Positions 23,252-29,845 of a stretch of 53,254 bases of DNA are shown one piece after another. This stretch comes from an uncultured Eubacteriales bacterium (GTDB taxonomy: Bacteria > Bacillota > Clostridia > Christensenellales > Aristaeellaceae), in assembly GCA_900315315.1 (NCBI GenBank), contig OMYT01000034.1, forward strand, positions 1 through 53,254, written 5' to 3'. The position numbers and the translations under genes are program-made. Within the stretch, counting starts at the first letter, position 1. The number at the start of each line of letters is the position of its first letter. The notes beneath the pieces were generated by a model. That model did not search any database. It was not told the origin of the DNA and saw nothing but the letters and a program-made list of their open reading frames with translations.

Positions 23252-23601
23252 CAGATCACCTCCAGGTCCGCCATGAACGCCGGCAGCTGGTCCTCGGGGA
23301 TGGAAGGCAGTGCCGGCACCCCATACTTCTTCAGGAGTTCCTGCAGCTGTGCCTGCTTCCCTGCGTCCATCAGGGCGATTGCTTTTGTCTGCACATCCTG
23401 TCGGGTGACTGTATGCACCACGGGAGCGGGTTCCGGATCCGGAGTCTTCGGAGTCTGTGCCGGATCCGGAGCTGCTGCTGTAACAACCGGAACTGGCGGT
23501 TCCGGTTTTGCTGCGGCCGCAACACTCTCTTCTTTGCTTACCATTTCATAGCAGAACTGGATCATCTCGTCATAACTATTGAATTCAGCCTTTATTAACA
23601 T
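23251..23601 (-). CDS. Hypothetical protein with Pro/Ala linker
   Basis: 116 residues. A short N-terminal helix (EFNSYDEMIQFCYEMVSKEE) joins a C-terminal helical domain (VQTKAIALMDAGKQAQLQEL) through a Pro/Ala-rich linker (residues about 30-65). It resembles small accessory proteins of DUF2800/DUF2815 modules. Unknown. Confidence 0.65.
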   Translation of the reverse strand: MLIKAEFNSYDEMIQFCYEMVSKEESVAAAAKPEPPVPVVTAAAPDPAQTPKTPDPEPAPVVHTVTRQDVQTKAIALMDAGKQAQLQELLKKYGVPALPSIPEDQLPAFMADLEVI

Positions 23602-23845
23602 GTTCCTGTACCTCCTCTATGGTTTTTATAATTTCTTCCGCATTGCGGAAAATCTCCAACGCTTCTTTCAGTGCCAGGCTCGCGCCCTTTCCCGTTTTCC
23701 GGTCGTCCTTCCATTTCCGGATATCCAGCCGCGGTTCCTTCCCGTACCAGGACAGGATGTTTACTTCAAAGTGGTACGCTGCTTCCGTGTCTTTCTCTTT
23801 CGGAAGGGACATGATCGGTTTAATAAGTTCATATGTTTCGGCCAT
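23585..23845 (-). CDS. PC4/YdbC-type ssDNA-binding protein
   Basis: 86 residues from MAETYELIKPIMSLPKEKDT. HFEVNILSWYGKEPRLDIRK, then WKDDRKTGKGASLALKEALE, match the beta-sheet and helix of the YdbC/PC4 (transcription coactivator p15) fold. It likely binds single-stranded DNA in replication or transcription. The start follows AAAGGAG. Confidence 0.75.
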   Translation of the reverse strand: MAETYELIKPIMSLPKEKDTEAAYHFEVNILSWYGKEPRLDIRKWKDDRKTGKGASLALKEALEIFRNAEEIIKTIEEVQEHVNKG

Positions 23846-23963
23846 TACTGTTCTCCTTTCTGTCTTCAATGTTTGACAAAACCTCCTTTTCTGCGCTATA
23901 ATAAGCGCGAAGAATTCTCTTCACTCCTTGCCCTGATGTCTTCCCCCAAGAATAGTCCATCAT
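23829..23963 (-). CDS. Hypothetical 44-residue protein
   Basis: It starts MMDYSWGKTSGQGVKRILRA at an ATG overlapping the upstream stop (ATGA). It is basic, then acidic. A plus-strand TTGACA...TATAAT match inside it is noted under rejected items. No family is known. Confidence 0.45.
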   Translation of the reverse strand: MMDYSWGKTSGQGVKRILRAYYSAEKEVLSNIEDRKENSNGRNI

Positions 23964-24211
23964 GGCATTTCCATTTCTTGCAGAAGCTCTTCCAGCCTGC
24001 CCTTCACGGACTGGAAAGCCTTCTCTTCTTCGTCTGGTTTTTCCCTGCAGATCTCGTATATCTCGATATTCTCCAGCGGGCTTCTCAGCCACAGATACTG
24101 TGTGATATGTGATCCTGCGATAAACAGCAGATTCCCGCGCCGGCGGTCGTGCTTATTGAAGATCCGCATGTTGAGCTCGTGCAGGATTCGTATCTTATTT
24201 GTTGCTTCCAT
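23960..24211 (-). CDS. Hypothetical helical protein
   Basis: 83 residues. The N-terminus is basic (KIRILHELNMRIFNKHDRRR) and the C-terminus acidic and helical (RLEELLQEMEMP). No recognised motif. Confidence 0.5.
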   Translation of the reverse strand: MEATNKIRILHELNMRIFNKHDRRRGNLLFIAGSHITQYLWLRSPLENIEIYEICREKPDEEEKAFQSVKGRLEELLQEMEMP

Positions 24212-24380
24212 TCTTCCGTTTCCCTCCGATCGTCGGATCCGTTCCGACGATGTAAACGAACGCCACCGCTGCTACTACGAATCCGGTGGCGATCCGTCCC
24301 AGAATAGTCATTCCGCCAGTGTACGGTAACATGGAACCCATAAGTCCCATCACTGCAGCCATTATCGCGTTGCGCACCAT
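24195..24380 (-). CDS. Small membrane protein
   Basis: 61 residues with two hydrophobic segments (AIMAAVMGLMGSMLPYTGG and ILGRIATGFVVAAVAFVYIV) and a short charged tail. It may sit in the host membrane. The function, such as superinfection exclusion, is not shown by the sequence. Confidence 0.55.
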   Translation of the reverse strand: MVRNAIMAAVMGLMGSMLPYTGGMTILGRIATGFVVAAVAFVYIVGTDPTIGGKRKNGSNK

Positions 24381-24595
24381 TTCGGTACCTCCTTCCTCAA
24401 GTTCCTATCCTTGAGCCATGTTCTGTAGTAGAGAAAATCCATCAGTGCATCCTCATTGACGAGTACAATGCCTTCGTCTCTGATGACTGCTTTCGGATAT
24501 CTCTCATGTTCTGCTTCCAGCTCTGCCACCCGTCTCCAGAGGGTCCGTTGACTGACTCCGGTCTGGGTGGAGAGGAGTTTGATCTTCTTATACAT
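24362..24595 (-). CDS. HTH protein, excisionase-like
   Basis: 77 residues. IKLLSTQTGVSQRTLWRRVA is a clear winged-helix or MerR-like DNA-binding start, followed by the short wing VIRDEGIVLVNEDAL. Its size fits excisionases and small early regulators. Confidence 0.65.
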   Translation of the reverse strand: MYKKIKLLSTQTGVSQRTLWRRVAELEAEHERYPKAVIRDEGIVLVNEDALMDFLYYRTWLKDRNLRKEVPKWCATR

Positions 24596-24662
24596 GCCTC
24601 TGTTCCTCCTTTCCTTCGTCTCATTTCCGGTATATAATTATTCCAGAAAGGAGATGATCAAT

Positions 24663-25028
24663 TTGTTGACACCGTCTGCCAAAGCCATCTTGAAACGGCT
24701 CCGTGAACTGACTGGTCATACGGAAGCTGCGTTTACCCGCTACCAGAATACCCCTGTGTTTTTCCTTATGTCTGATCAGAGCGCAAAAACCGACTGTTCA
24801 GACTATGACGGAGAGATCCTGACTGTCCTTGAACTTCTGGAAGCCGAAGGATACATTGTCTTTTATGACAACGGAATTACCGCCAGGCTCACCCAGAAGG
24901 CGATCCACCGTGAATATGTCCTGTGGGCGGAAGTCAAGGAATTTTTGTTCCGCAGCATCCTTACCCCTATTGCTGTGTCAGCTGTCACCACGCTGGTTAC
25001 CTTGTGGATAACAACGTTATTGCAATAG
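24663..25028 (+). CDS. Small protein with C-terminal membrane helix
   Basis: About 121 residues, on the plus strand against its neighbours. The probable TTG start at 24663 has AAAGGAG about 9 nt upstream and a TATAAT at about 24632. The middle is a winged-helix-like stretch (ILTVLELLEAEGYIVFYDNG ITARLTQKAIH), and the C-terminus is a transmembrane segment (LTPIAVSAVTTLVTLWITTL). The opposite orientation suggests a lysogenic or moron gene. Its function is unknown. Confidence 0.55.
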   Translation: MLTPSAKAILKRLRELTGHTEAAFTRYQNTPVFFLMSDQSAKTDCSDYDGEILTVLELLEAEGYIVFYDNGITARLTQKAIHREYVLWAEVKEFLFRSILTPIAVSAVTTLVTLWITTLLQ

Positions 25029-25115
25029 CAGTCAGCGCAGACAGGGAGATTGTCAAAAAGAAATGGATTATTTCCCTGTCTATCTTTTTGATTTTATCTT
25101 TCATCTGTGCCTCCC

Positions 25116-25607
25116 TTATCTGTTCTTCCTGTCGAGCAGATACTTCTTATACCCTTCAACTCCTGTCGGCGGCTGCCATCCTGCGATATAATCCAGGACT
25201 TCGGCATAATCTCTTTGGTATGTCTCGTAGTACGGCGTTCCGAGTTTGCTGTCCCTTCTGGCGTCCGTGTACAGCCTGGAAATGAAACCCGGGCGGAAAT
25301 ACTTATCTGCAAAAAGGCATTCCTCTGCAACGATCCCGTCTTCATATCTGATATCGAGGAGCTCCTTTGCCCTGGAATGGATGGCACTTTTCACTGTCTG
25401 GGCCTGCGGTCTTGTCAGCCGGATCCTATCTTCATAGTTCTGCATCCGGTTGTTAACAGCGGCTATGTTTTCTGCCTGTCGTCTTACTTCAATCTTCAGA
25501 TTTTGTACTTCCGTGGAAATGATCCCCATCTGCTCGCTGATCCCGGCAACGTTGAACGCTGTCTGTTTTACTACCTGCATCAATTCGGTTGTTTCACTCA
25601 ATTCCAT
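25116..25607 (-). CDS. ORF6C-domain protein
   Basis: 163 residues. The N-terminal half is a coiled coil (ISTEVQNLKIEVRRQAENIA) and the C-terminal part (VKSAIHSRAKELLDIRY, YYETYQRDYAEVLDYIAGWQ PP) matches the ORF6C domain of phage antirepressor-like proteins. It is immediately downstream of the ParB-like gene and overlaps it by 14 nt. A role in the lysis-lysogeny choice or replication is inferred. Confidence 0.7.
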   Translation of the reverse strand: MELSETTELMQVVKQTAFNVAGISEQMGIISTEVQNLKIEVRRQAENIAAVNNRMQNYEDRIRLTRPQAQTVKSAIHSRAKELLDIRYEDGIVAEECLFADKYFRPGFISRLYTDARRDSKLGTPYYETYQRDYAEVLDYIAGWQPPTGVEGYKKYLLDRKNR

Positions 25608-26598
25608 ATCCTCCTATGTTCTCAATCATTTGTTTCGCAAAGGCGTCTATCGCATACACGGTAGCAATAAACTCTTTTCGCTGTTTCTCTGGAAGCTGTT
25701 CCAGGCGTTCAGTGATCCATACGAAACCGCCGTTTTTCTGGATGTAGTCATACGTGCGGATCGTAAAGTACCCGGCTTCCTCTTCCAGTTTCTTCTGCAG
25801 CTCCGCAATGTCCTTCCGTTCTTCCAGGTCCCTGATCCGCTGCTTTGCTCTCCGGAGCTCTTCTGAAACGTCGAGCCTCGCCTGCTCTGCGGATCTTGCC
25901 CGGATTTTGTATGTTTCGGCGTCCTTCTTCGCCTTTTCGTAGTCATCCGGAACGACTTCGACGGTCTGCGGTTCCTGCTCGGAGAGCTCTTTGATGATTT
26001 CATTCTTGTTTTCGATGACACTTTCAAAGTAGTCTCGCTCTTCCTTAAGGTCCCGGAGCTGAGCCTTGATTTTTTGAAATGCTTTGTTGGTGGAGAGCTT
26101 TCCTTCGTCCCATTCTGCGAAATCTTCCGGAGAGAGAAGGCCTTTGTTGTCAACTATGGACAGCTCTTTCTCCATCTGTTTTCCGCTCATTCCGAATTGT
26201 TCAGCGGCTTTGTCTCTGGCTCTGCCTCCACCTTCGGGAAACTTTTCCCCAAGGGTCTGCCGTTCTTTCGCTTTTGCCTGCTCGATCCGGAGCAGCCGCT
26301 TCATATAATCAGTTCTTTCGGCTTTGGAAAACTCTTTCCGATTTTCGTTCTCGGAAATTTCCACGTTCAACTCGTGCTCCGCGTCCCTGGTATCCATCAT
26401 TCTGACTTCGATCTGCTGCCATCCAAGAGCCTTACATGCCTTCAGCCGCCGTTCTCCCGCAAGGAGCTCATATTCCTTATTAACAACCGGCGGATTTATG
26501 AGACCGTTCTGCCGAATGTCATCTGCAAGCTCCTGGATGTCCCCGAAGTCCTTCCGGATTCTGTCCTTTACTTTGATCTTCTCAATATCTACGGTCAT
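25594..26598 (-). CDS. ParB/Spo0J-like protein
   Basis: 334 residues. The N-terminal ParB domain has LADDIRQNGLINPPVV, ELLAGERRLKACKALGW and ENENRKEFSKAERTDY. A helix-turn-helix follows (ARDKAAEQFGMSGKQMEKEL), then a long coiled coil (about 190-290). No ParA is beside it, so it more likely acts as a DNA-binding regulator or packaging or replication factor than in plasmid-style partition. Confidence 0.85.
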   Translation of the reverse strand: MTVDIEKIKVKDRIRKDFGDIQELADDIRQNGLINPPVVNKEYELLAGERRLKACKALGWQQIEVRMMDTRDAEHELNVEISENENRKEFSKAERTDYMKRLLRIEQAKAKERQTLGEKFPEGGGRARDKAAEQFGMSGKQMEKELSIVDNKGLLSPEDFAEWDEGKLSTNKAFQKIKAQLRDLKEERDYFESVIENKNEIIKELSEQEPQTVEVVPDDYEKAKKDAETYKIRARSAEQARLDVSEELRRAKQRIRDLEERKDIAELQKKLEEEAGYFTIRTYDYIQKNGGFVWITERLEQLPEKQRKEFIATVYAIDAFAKQMIENIGGYGIE

Positions 26599-26619
26599 TT
26601 AGTCCCCCTACTGCGTGGT

Positions 26620-26826
26620 TTACTTTTCGAAAAAGTTGACGCCTTTCGTAAGAGCATCAACAGTGACATCAAGTGCATTAGCTACCTTCTGCACTTTAGC
26701 AACACTGGGAATATTCTCATTCCATTTGCAGATGCTACTTTTTGGAAATCCAAGAGAATCTTCGAGCGCCATAACACTAATATGCTTCTGCTGACAGAAA
26801 GTTTTTACATTTTCATAAAGTCCCAC
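26620..26826 (-). CDS. Cro-like HTH regulator
   Basis: 68 residues from a GTG start after GGAGGTGAAAAG. HISVMALEDSLGFPKSSICK and VQKVANALDVTVDALTKG form an HTH_3 domain. It resembles the repressor at 27056 (MGLYENVK versus MGIYERIK; SSICKWNENIPS versus SSISKYNKNVPS), so the two arose by duplication. First gene of the leftward early operon. Confidence 0.85.
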   Translation of the reverse strand: MGLYENVKTFCQQKHISVMALEDSLGFPKSSICKWNENIPSVAKVQKVANALDVTVDALTKGVNFFEK

Positions 26827-26857
26827 CTTTTCACCTCCATTTCATGTTGATTTAACA

Positions 26858-27045
26858 ATTGCGTAAAATCTTGCGTTTTTCATCTTGACAGATTGCGTAA
26901 TATTTTATATAATCAAAAGTACCACCAATTGACATATTAAAATCACACATACGCAAGATTTTGCGCAACTCTTAATTTCATTATACGCATTATTTTACGT
27001 ATGTCAATACCTTTTTGTGTTTTTCTACGTAAAATATTGATGAGG
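26858..27045. promoter_or_regulatory. Immunity operator region with face-to-face promoters
   Basis: Palindromic repeats near ACGCAAGATTTTGCGCAA occur about five times (26859-26876 inverted, 26892-26907, 26951-26968, 26985-27002, 27027-27040). A plus-strand promoter TTGACA (26885-26890), 17-nt spacer, TATAAT (26908-26913) points to the repressor. A minus-strand promoter TTGACA (27007-27002), 16-nt spacer, TATAAT (26985-26980) points to the Cro-like gene, with an operator filling its spacer. Confidence 0.7.
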
Positions 27046-27055
27046 TATAATGGAT

Positions 27056-27427
27056 ATGGGAATTTATGAAAGAATAAAAGAAGTGGCATTATCAAAAGGA
27101 TATTCAATAAACAGATTGGAAAAAGAGCTTTCCTTACCAAGAAGTTCAATCAGCAAGTACAATAAAAATGTACCCAGCATGGAGCGGATACAAAAAATAG
27201 CCGAGTTTCTCGGTGTGACATTATCAGAATTGACTGGCGAACAACCAACCGGCTACTATTTCGACCCCGAAACCGCCCAGATGGCTCAGGAGCTCTTCGA
27301 AAACAAAGACCTCCGTGTCCTGTTCTCTGCAGCCAGAACGGCCAAAGCAGAGGACCTGAAGACCACATACGACATGCTGATGGCGCTAAAAAGAAAGGAG
27401 GGATATGACGGCGATGATCCGGCTTGA
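27056..27427 (+). CDS. Phage repressor, HTH_3 family
   Basis: About 123 residues. SINRLEKELSLPRSSISKYN and RIQKIAEFLGVTLSELTG form the DNA-binding domain. The C-terminal 50 residues are helical (FDPETAQMAQELFENKDLRV), without a LexA/CI cleavage motif. GAGGT lies just upstream; the ATG at 27050 is an alternative. It should bind the operators at 26858-27045 and keep the early operon silent. It may be relieved by the ImmA-like neighbour. Confidence 0.85.
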   Translation: MGIYERIKEVALSKGYSINRLEKELSLPRSSISKYNKNVPSMERIQKIAEFLGVTLSELTGEQPTGYYFDPETAQMAQELFENKDLRVLFSAARTAKAEDLKTTYDMLMALKRKEGYDGDDPA

Positions 27428-27827
27428 GGATTATGAAGAGGACGTATTCGTGGAATTGATTGATTTCAAAGACAATCCTGCCGAGGAAGTCGTCACAAAA
27501 AACGCCGACGGCTCCTACACGATCTTCATCAACGCCAGGGCCGCCCACGACCGGCAGGTGGAAGCCCTGGAACACGCCAGGCGCCACATCGCCAAGGACG
27601 ACTTTGCCCGTGAAGACATCCAGCAGATCGAAGCCGAAGCCCACCAGATCGTCGAACAGGCAGCAGATCAGAAGCCGGACGAACTGGAGCAGAAGATCCA
27701 GAAGATCCTGAAACGGAGGAAACGGAGAAGGAAGAAATTCCAGAGACAGCTGGAGGAATATGAGAAGTTCGTGGAAATGCGGTTGAAGTGCGATGAGCGG
27801 TATTATAAGGATCATTATTTATTTTGA
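27405..27827 (+). CDS. ImmA/IrrE-like protein with degenerate active site
   Basis: 140 residues overlapping the repressor gene. SYTIFINARAAHDRQVEALE HARRHIAKDDF matches the metal-site region of ImmA/IrrE peptidases, but the HExxH motif reads HARRH, lacking the catalytic Glu. The C-terminal half is a very basic coiled coil (KILKRRKRRRKKFQRQ). True ImmA proteins cleave or disable the repressor; here a non-proteolytic partner role is more likely. Confidence 0.65.
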   Translation: MTAMIRLEDYEEDVFVELIDFKDNPAEEVVTKNADGSYTIFINARAAHDRQVEALEHARRHIAKDDFAREDIQQIEAEAHQIVEQAADQKPDELEQKIQKILKRRKRRRKKFQRQLEEYEKFVEMRLKCDERYYKDHYLF

Positions 27828-27841
27828 GGGAGGAATGAGAA

Positions 27842-28471
27842 ATGGCAAAATGTGCAATATGTGATGCGGGAGCAGGATTCGCACCTTCGAAGCAGGTTAT
27901 AAACGGACAAGAGTATCCGTTATGCACCACTTGTAATATGAACTATATGAACCTGGGATCTGCAGACCGGAATATTAAGATCCTTGCGGTTGAATATTTT
28001 AACGAAAAGGCTTCCAGAACATCTGAGGCTGGCAAGGCTATGATAGATAAAATCGCAGAACTTGACGAAAGCATAAAACAGTTTCAGGAAGAAAAACAGC
28101 GGGAAAAAGAACGGCTGGAATATTTTGAAGCACATAAGTATGAAATGATGGAAGACCTGATCCTGACTACCGGGTTTTCCGTTGACGGAAAAAGTGTTGA
28201 AAAATATATCAGCATTATATCCGGCGAAGCGGTTATTGGAACAGGATTCCTGTCAGAAATTGGGGCTGGAATAAGCGATCTTACAGGTACACGTTCTTCT
28301 GCTTTTTCTGAAAAGATGACATCAGCCAAAGAAGCTGCCATTGAAGAACTGAAAGAGGAAGCTGTTCGAAAAGGGGCGGATGCCGTGATCGGAGTCTCTT
28401 TCCAGTTCATCACATTTTCTTCGAACATGATCGGCGTATCGGCAAACGGTACCGCTGTTATTCTTAAATAA
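27842..28471 (+). CDS. Zinc-ribbon plus YbjQ-domain protein
   Basis: 209 residues. The N-terminus has CAICDAGAGFAP...CTTCN, a zinc ribbon. The middle is a coiled coil (residues about 60-100). The C-terminal 110 residues (LTTGFSVDGKSVEKYISIIS GEAVIGTG; ADAVIGVSFQFITFS) match the YbjQ/DUF74 pentameric fold. It is co-oriented with the repressor and integrase, so it is probably expressed in the lysogen. Function unknown. Confidence 0.75.
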   Translation: MAKCAICDAGAGFAPSKQVINGQEYPLCTTCNMNYMNLGSADRNIKILAVEYFNEKASRTSEAGKAMIDKIAELDESIKQFQEEKQREKERLEYFEAHKYEMMEDLILTTGFSVDGKSVEKYISIISGEAVIGTGFLSEIGAGISDLTGTRSSAFSEKMTSAKEAAIEELKEEAVRKGADAVIGVSFQFITFSSNMIGVSANGTAVILK

Positions 28472-28480
28472 AAACAAAAA

Positions 28481-28557
28481 CCGCCCACCCTGTTGCAGCA
28501 GGATGGACGGCAGCATCCGGAGGACGCCTATGTGTAAGAGTATTCTATCACCTCCGG
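28481..28557 (+). promoter_or_regulatory. Structured leader of integrase with two hairpins and a small ORF
   Basis: Hairpin 1 (28481-28510) pairs CCGCCCACCCTG with CAGGATGGACGG, 12 bp including wobbles. Hairpin 2 pairs CCGGAGG (28517-28523) with CCTCCGG (28551-28557) and would bury the GGAGG ribosome site of a small ORF starting ATG at 28530. That ORF runs into the integrase coding region in another frame. No U-run follows, so these are not simple terminators. Confidence 0.4.
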
Positions 28558-28572
28558 GGCAAAGGGGCAAGT
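28557..28572. repeat. GGGGCAAA arm-type repeat upstream of int
   Basis: The sequence GGGGCAAAGGGGCAAG contains two tandem GGGGCAA units. Inverted copies lie just beyond the integrase stop (29711-29735) and in the 3' end of the endolysin gene (29872-29900). The arrangement around int suggests integrase arm-binding sites. Confidence 0.4.
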
Positions 28573-28603
28573 CAGAACATTCATTCGGAGGAAAAAAAAT
28601 ACT

Positions 28604-29710
28604 ATGTGGATCGAACAAACAGCTAATGGGAAATATAAAGCGTGTGAGCGCTATATTGACCCTATTTCGGGCAAAACGAAGAAAGCCACAATAACTATCG
28701 ACAAAGACACAAAAGCCGCCAGAAAAGCCGCACAACAGGCTCTGACGGCGAAAATTGAGAAACTGCAGACCATATCTTCCACCGCGGATCAGGACATCAC
28801 CTTCAAGGAACTGGTTGATCTTTATATCTCCCACCAGAAGAAAACAACAAGGCTGCAGACCTGGCGCAGAGACGAGAACATAATGAAGAACATCTCGAAG
28901 GTCATTGGGGACGACACGAAAGTTAACAAACTTTCCGCGAGGTACATCTCTTCCCGTTTCTCAAAGGCTAAGAAGGAAAACGTGACACTTAACACGTACC
29001 TGTCCCATATAAAGCGGATGCTCAACTGGGGATTCCGTGAGGACTATGTACGTGACGTGTCATTTCTGAAGAAGCTGAAGCCCTACCCGGATGCTGACCG
29101 GAAAGCGCGGATCCAGGACAAATTCCTCGATTCCAGTGAGCTCCGGGTCCTTCTTGACGGAATGGAGGTCACCCGTTGGCGGCTCCTGACGCAGTTCCTG
29201 GCACTCTCAGGCCTGCGGATCGGTGAAGCCATGGCGCTGGACAATTCCGATGTGTCGAATGTGATCATCGTGAATAAGACCGCAGACGCCAAAACGCAGG
29301 TCATCACTAAGAGTGCGAAGACCAATGCCGGGAACCGTGAAGTTTTCGTTCAGGCGGAACTGAAGGCTGCGATCAAAGAGATCCGCAGCTTTGTACTGCG
29401 CGATCAGCTTCGTGCCGGATACAGGACAGATATCTTTCTTCCAGGACCGGACGGAGAACGCTTCCAGTATTACGCTTACAACAAATACTTGAAGGAGAAC
29501 AGCAAGGCGCTGCTTGGCCGTGAGATCACCCCACACGCTTTAAGGCACACGCATGTCAGCCTCCTGGCTGAGAACGGAGTGCCGCTTGATGTGATCAGCC
29601 GGAGGATCGGGCACGAGGACAGCAGCGTCACACGGCAGATCTATCTGCACATCACACAGAAGCAGAAAGAGAAGGACAACCAGATCATCTCGGAGATCAA
29701 AATAATATAG
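28604..29710 (+). CDS. int: Tyrosine integrase (phage A)
   Basis: 368 residues. An N-terminal AP2-like arm-binding domain (MWIEQTANGKYKACERYIDP; KKATITIDKDTKAARKAAQQ) and a SAM-like core-binding domain are followed by the catalytic domain. That domain has Arg in LSGLRIGEAMAL, HxLR in HALRHTHVS, His in ISRRIGHEDSS and Tyr in RQIYLHIT, so all catalytic residues are present. GGAGG lies upstream of the ATG. It is the last gene before the attachment-site junction. Confidence 0.95.
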   Translation: MWIEQTANGKYKACERYIDPISGKTKKATITIDKDTKAARKAAQQALTAKIEKLQTISSTADQDITFKELVDLYISHQKKTTRLQTWRRDENIMKNISKVIGDDTKVNKLSARYISSRFSKAKKENVTLNTYLSHIKRMLNWGFREDYVRDVSFLKKLKPYPDADRKARIQDKFLDSSELRVLLDGMEVTRWRLLTQFLALSGLRIGEAMALDNSDVSNVIIVNKTADAKTQVITKSAKTNAGNREVFVQAELKAAIKEIRSFVLRDQLRAGYRTDIFLPGPDGERFQYYAYNKYLKENSKALLGREITPHALRHTHVSLLAENGVPLDVISRRIGHEDSSVTRQIYLHITQKQKEKDNQIISEIKII

Positions 29711-29740
29711 TTTGCCCCTTTTCTGCCCCTTTTTTGAAAC

Positions 29741-29778
29741 AAAAAACCCGAAACCCTAGTAAAATCAAGGGTTCCGGG
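29741..29778 (-). terminator. Intrinsic terminator of the leftward late operon
   Basis: On the minus strand an 11-bp stem (CCCGGAACCCT/AGGGTTTCGGG, one mismatch) with a 10-nt loop is followed by six T. It lies about 60 nt beyond the endolysin stop, tail to tail with the integrase gene. Confidence 0.75.
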
Positions 29779-29845
29779 CAATGTAAAATGCCGGCAGTGG
29801 GAATTATTTTGACATTGTATGGCATAAGGTGCCGTAAAATCAAGG
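29759..29845. other. Candidate attachment-site junction (repeat GTAAAATCAAGG)
   Basis: GTAAAATCAAGG occurs at 29759-29770 and 29834-29845, 75 bp apart in direct orientation. Outside them lie imperfect 25-bp arms: TTGCCCCTTTTCTGCCCCTT at 29712-29731 and TTGCCCCTTTCTGTCCCTTT at 29873-29892. The layout arm-core, spacer, core-arm would fit attR of phage A beside attL of phage B with about 63 bp of host DNA between. The endolysin stop codon lies in the second core. Confidence 0.45.

Noticed and set aside
23874-23911. Plus-strand TTGACA, 18-nt spacer, TATAAT match inside a minus-strand gene
   Set aside because: The motif is explained by the coding of the 23829-23963 gene, and no plus-strand gene or RNA follows it.
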